Assembly (NCBI GenBank): GCA_049487715.1
Contig: CP150552.1
Span: forward strand, 62,001 to 126,000
Length of the DNA: 64,000 nt
Reading direction: 5' to 3'
Origin: Pycnococcus provasolii
Taxonomy: Eukaryota; Chlorophyta; Pseudoscourfieldiophyceae; Pseudoscourfieldiales
Shown: in pieces, positions 62,964-64,000 of the stretch
Position numbering within the stretch: position 1 is the first letter of the stretch
Layout: every line of letters starts with the position of its first letter
Notes under the pieces: generated by a model
Told to the model about the DNA's origin: nothing
Databases searched by the model: none
The model's input: the letters and a program-made list of their open reading frames with translations, nothing else
Position numbers and translations under genes: made by a program

Positions 62964-64000
62964 ATTCTTGCTTGTGTAGCGTCAAACAAAATCACGCTTT
63001 CCCCGCCGAAATAACGAAGAATTAGGGCCACGTTCTCGGCGATCGATACCTTTACGCGTTCGCTCTCTCCCAATGGTTTTGGGCTTCACGTTCGTGCACA
63101 TGCTCAAATTTGGGCGAATCCATCCCAAATCCAAGCTCTTTTTGCAAATGCGAGAAGGCGAGGCGTTATCAAAAAGTTGCCCCCAAAAAACAAAAAAAAA
63201 AGTCTCTGGCGTGTCGCTCGGACATTCCAAGCGACGAAAGAGGACCAGAAGTGACCTAAATGAATGATTTCGTCACCTGAATCACGTGACGATGTGAAGA
63301 AGAGCCTCGACAGGGAGGCGAACAAGTTCAGGCGAAGTTGAGGAATTCCTTGCGCAAGGAAATATGTAAAATGGCAATAAAATCGCGCGCGATCCAGCGT
63401 CCCAAAACAAATGTACAATATGTCGTCAGACAGGGAAGACATGGAAGACATGGGAGACATGGGAAGACACGGGAGTGCTCAGGACGTGAAATCAGCACGT
63501 GCCCTTGTTGAAATTCCAAAAAGATGCGAAATTCCAAAAGGGCCAACAAGGGAGGAAAAAGCGGGAGAGAGACAAGTCCGGAGAGGACAAAGCAGGGGTC
63601 CGCTTTGAGTTGAGTTGAGGCTGTTGGCCACTTTCAGCGCGTCAAATTCCAACTGGGGGGAGGGGGCCGGGGGGAAAACCACGTGAGAGCAACAACAGCA
63701 GGGGAAGAGAAGAGGGAAGGAAGGCGCCTGCGTGTCCGTGTCCCTCCCCCTTTTGTCTCCGTCTTGTCTGCCCTTTAAAGGTGTGTCTCAAACGGCTTAC
63801 TTCCACACGACACGCTCACACGGCCTCGCACGCGCTCTTTTCAGTTTTGCTTTCTTTGTGTGTTTGTACGGAACGCAACGGAACGGAAGTTACCGTGGCG
63901 TGTTTTTGTGGGCATATCTTTGCTTTGGATTATCTCGCATTCTCGCATTCTTGTGTTCGTATTCAAAGCATTTCAATTTCAAGGAAAAGGCGTTTTGCAG
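62964..64000. other. Intergenic region at the right edge, no gene supported
   Basis: Holds GAAGACATGGAAGACATGGG-type tandem words (63430-63470) and a long CT-rich stretch with a C(T)CTTTAAAGG word near 63770. Several short open frames exist but lack coding character. A gene may begin beyond the window, since the last 300 bp are promoter-like. Confidence 0.4.

Noticed and set aside
17-64000. Possible tRNA genes (B-box-like GGTTCGA words near 41090 and 41436)
   Set aside because: No matching A box, acceptor stem or T-stem could be drawn.

Overview
This window is eukaryotic nuclear DNA, most likely from a small-genome green alga (a prasinophyte-like chlorophyte; genus not determined). The evidence is: nuclear genes for plastid functions with N-terminal targeting extensions (a Ycf45-type ATPase, tryptophan synthase alpha, a 2-oxoglutarate/malate-type translocator); a MATH protein of the plant TRAF1/MUSE type; high GC with few, short GT-AG introns; several genes followed within about 10-35 nt of the stop by TGTAA, the green-algal polyadenylation signal; and short TTAGGG-type telomere-like arrays. 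No prokaryotic features, rRNA, tRNA or CRISPR array were found.

Layout. 1-9,040: 3' end of a kelch protein, a tail-anchored protein, a basic nuclear-type protein, tubulin chaperone TBCD, an amino-acid permease and a PAC1-like proteasome chaperone. 9,041-18,750: eIF4G-like factor, Ycf45-like plastid ATPase, a three-exon acyl-CoA dehydrogenase, a small membrane protein and cytosolic PheRS beta. 18,797-26,618: Integrator subunit 3, a 2-kb repeat-rich gap (imperfect terminal inverted repeats and a copia-like remnant), a SEA-like type I membrane protein, mitochondrial ATP synthase epsilon (two exons) and TrpA. 26,918-40,700: NOL11-like protein, DNAJC22-like protein, DiT-type translocator, MATH protein, an ankyrin/Cys-rich/prolyl-4-hydroxylase fusion and LARP1. 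42,223-48,435: an unrecognised two-exon gene, a three-exon PLAC8 protein, a 1.19-kb internally deleted Ty3/gypsy chromovirus with both LTRs, AP-3 sigma (two exons) and a SIM-UIM-SIM protein. 48,550-61,919: helicase-associated-domain protein, flavin-reductase-like protein, ankyrin-TIR protein with a myristoylation signal, SDR, GT29 sialyltransferase-like protein, SAP30BP, SET-domain methyltransferase, PhyH-type dioxygenase and ferroportin. 62,000-64,000 has no supported gene but holds an 826-bp foldback element.

Genes mostly alternate strand. Convergent neighbours can lie only 33-81 bp apart, and promoters are shared between divergent pairs. All six telomere-like arrays sit in such promoter gaps, never in coding sequence or between convergent genes, including those upstream of the eIF4G and PheRS beta genes. 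This fits the telo-box elements known from plant translation genes. The most novel items are the putatively lipid-anchored ankyrin-TIR protein, the SIM-UIM-SIM protein, the gag-chromodomain mini-retrotransposon, the ankyrin-P4H fusion, a repeated 3'-flank element shared by unrelated genes, and the promoter telomere arrays. Gene models rest on translation and splice-site reasoning only.
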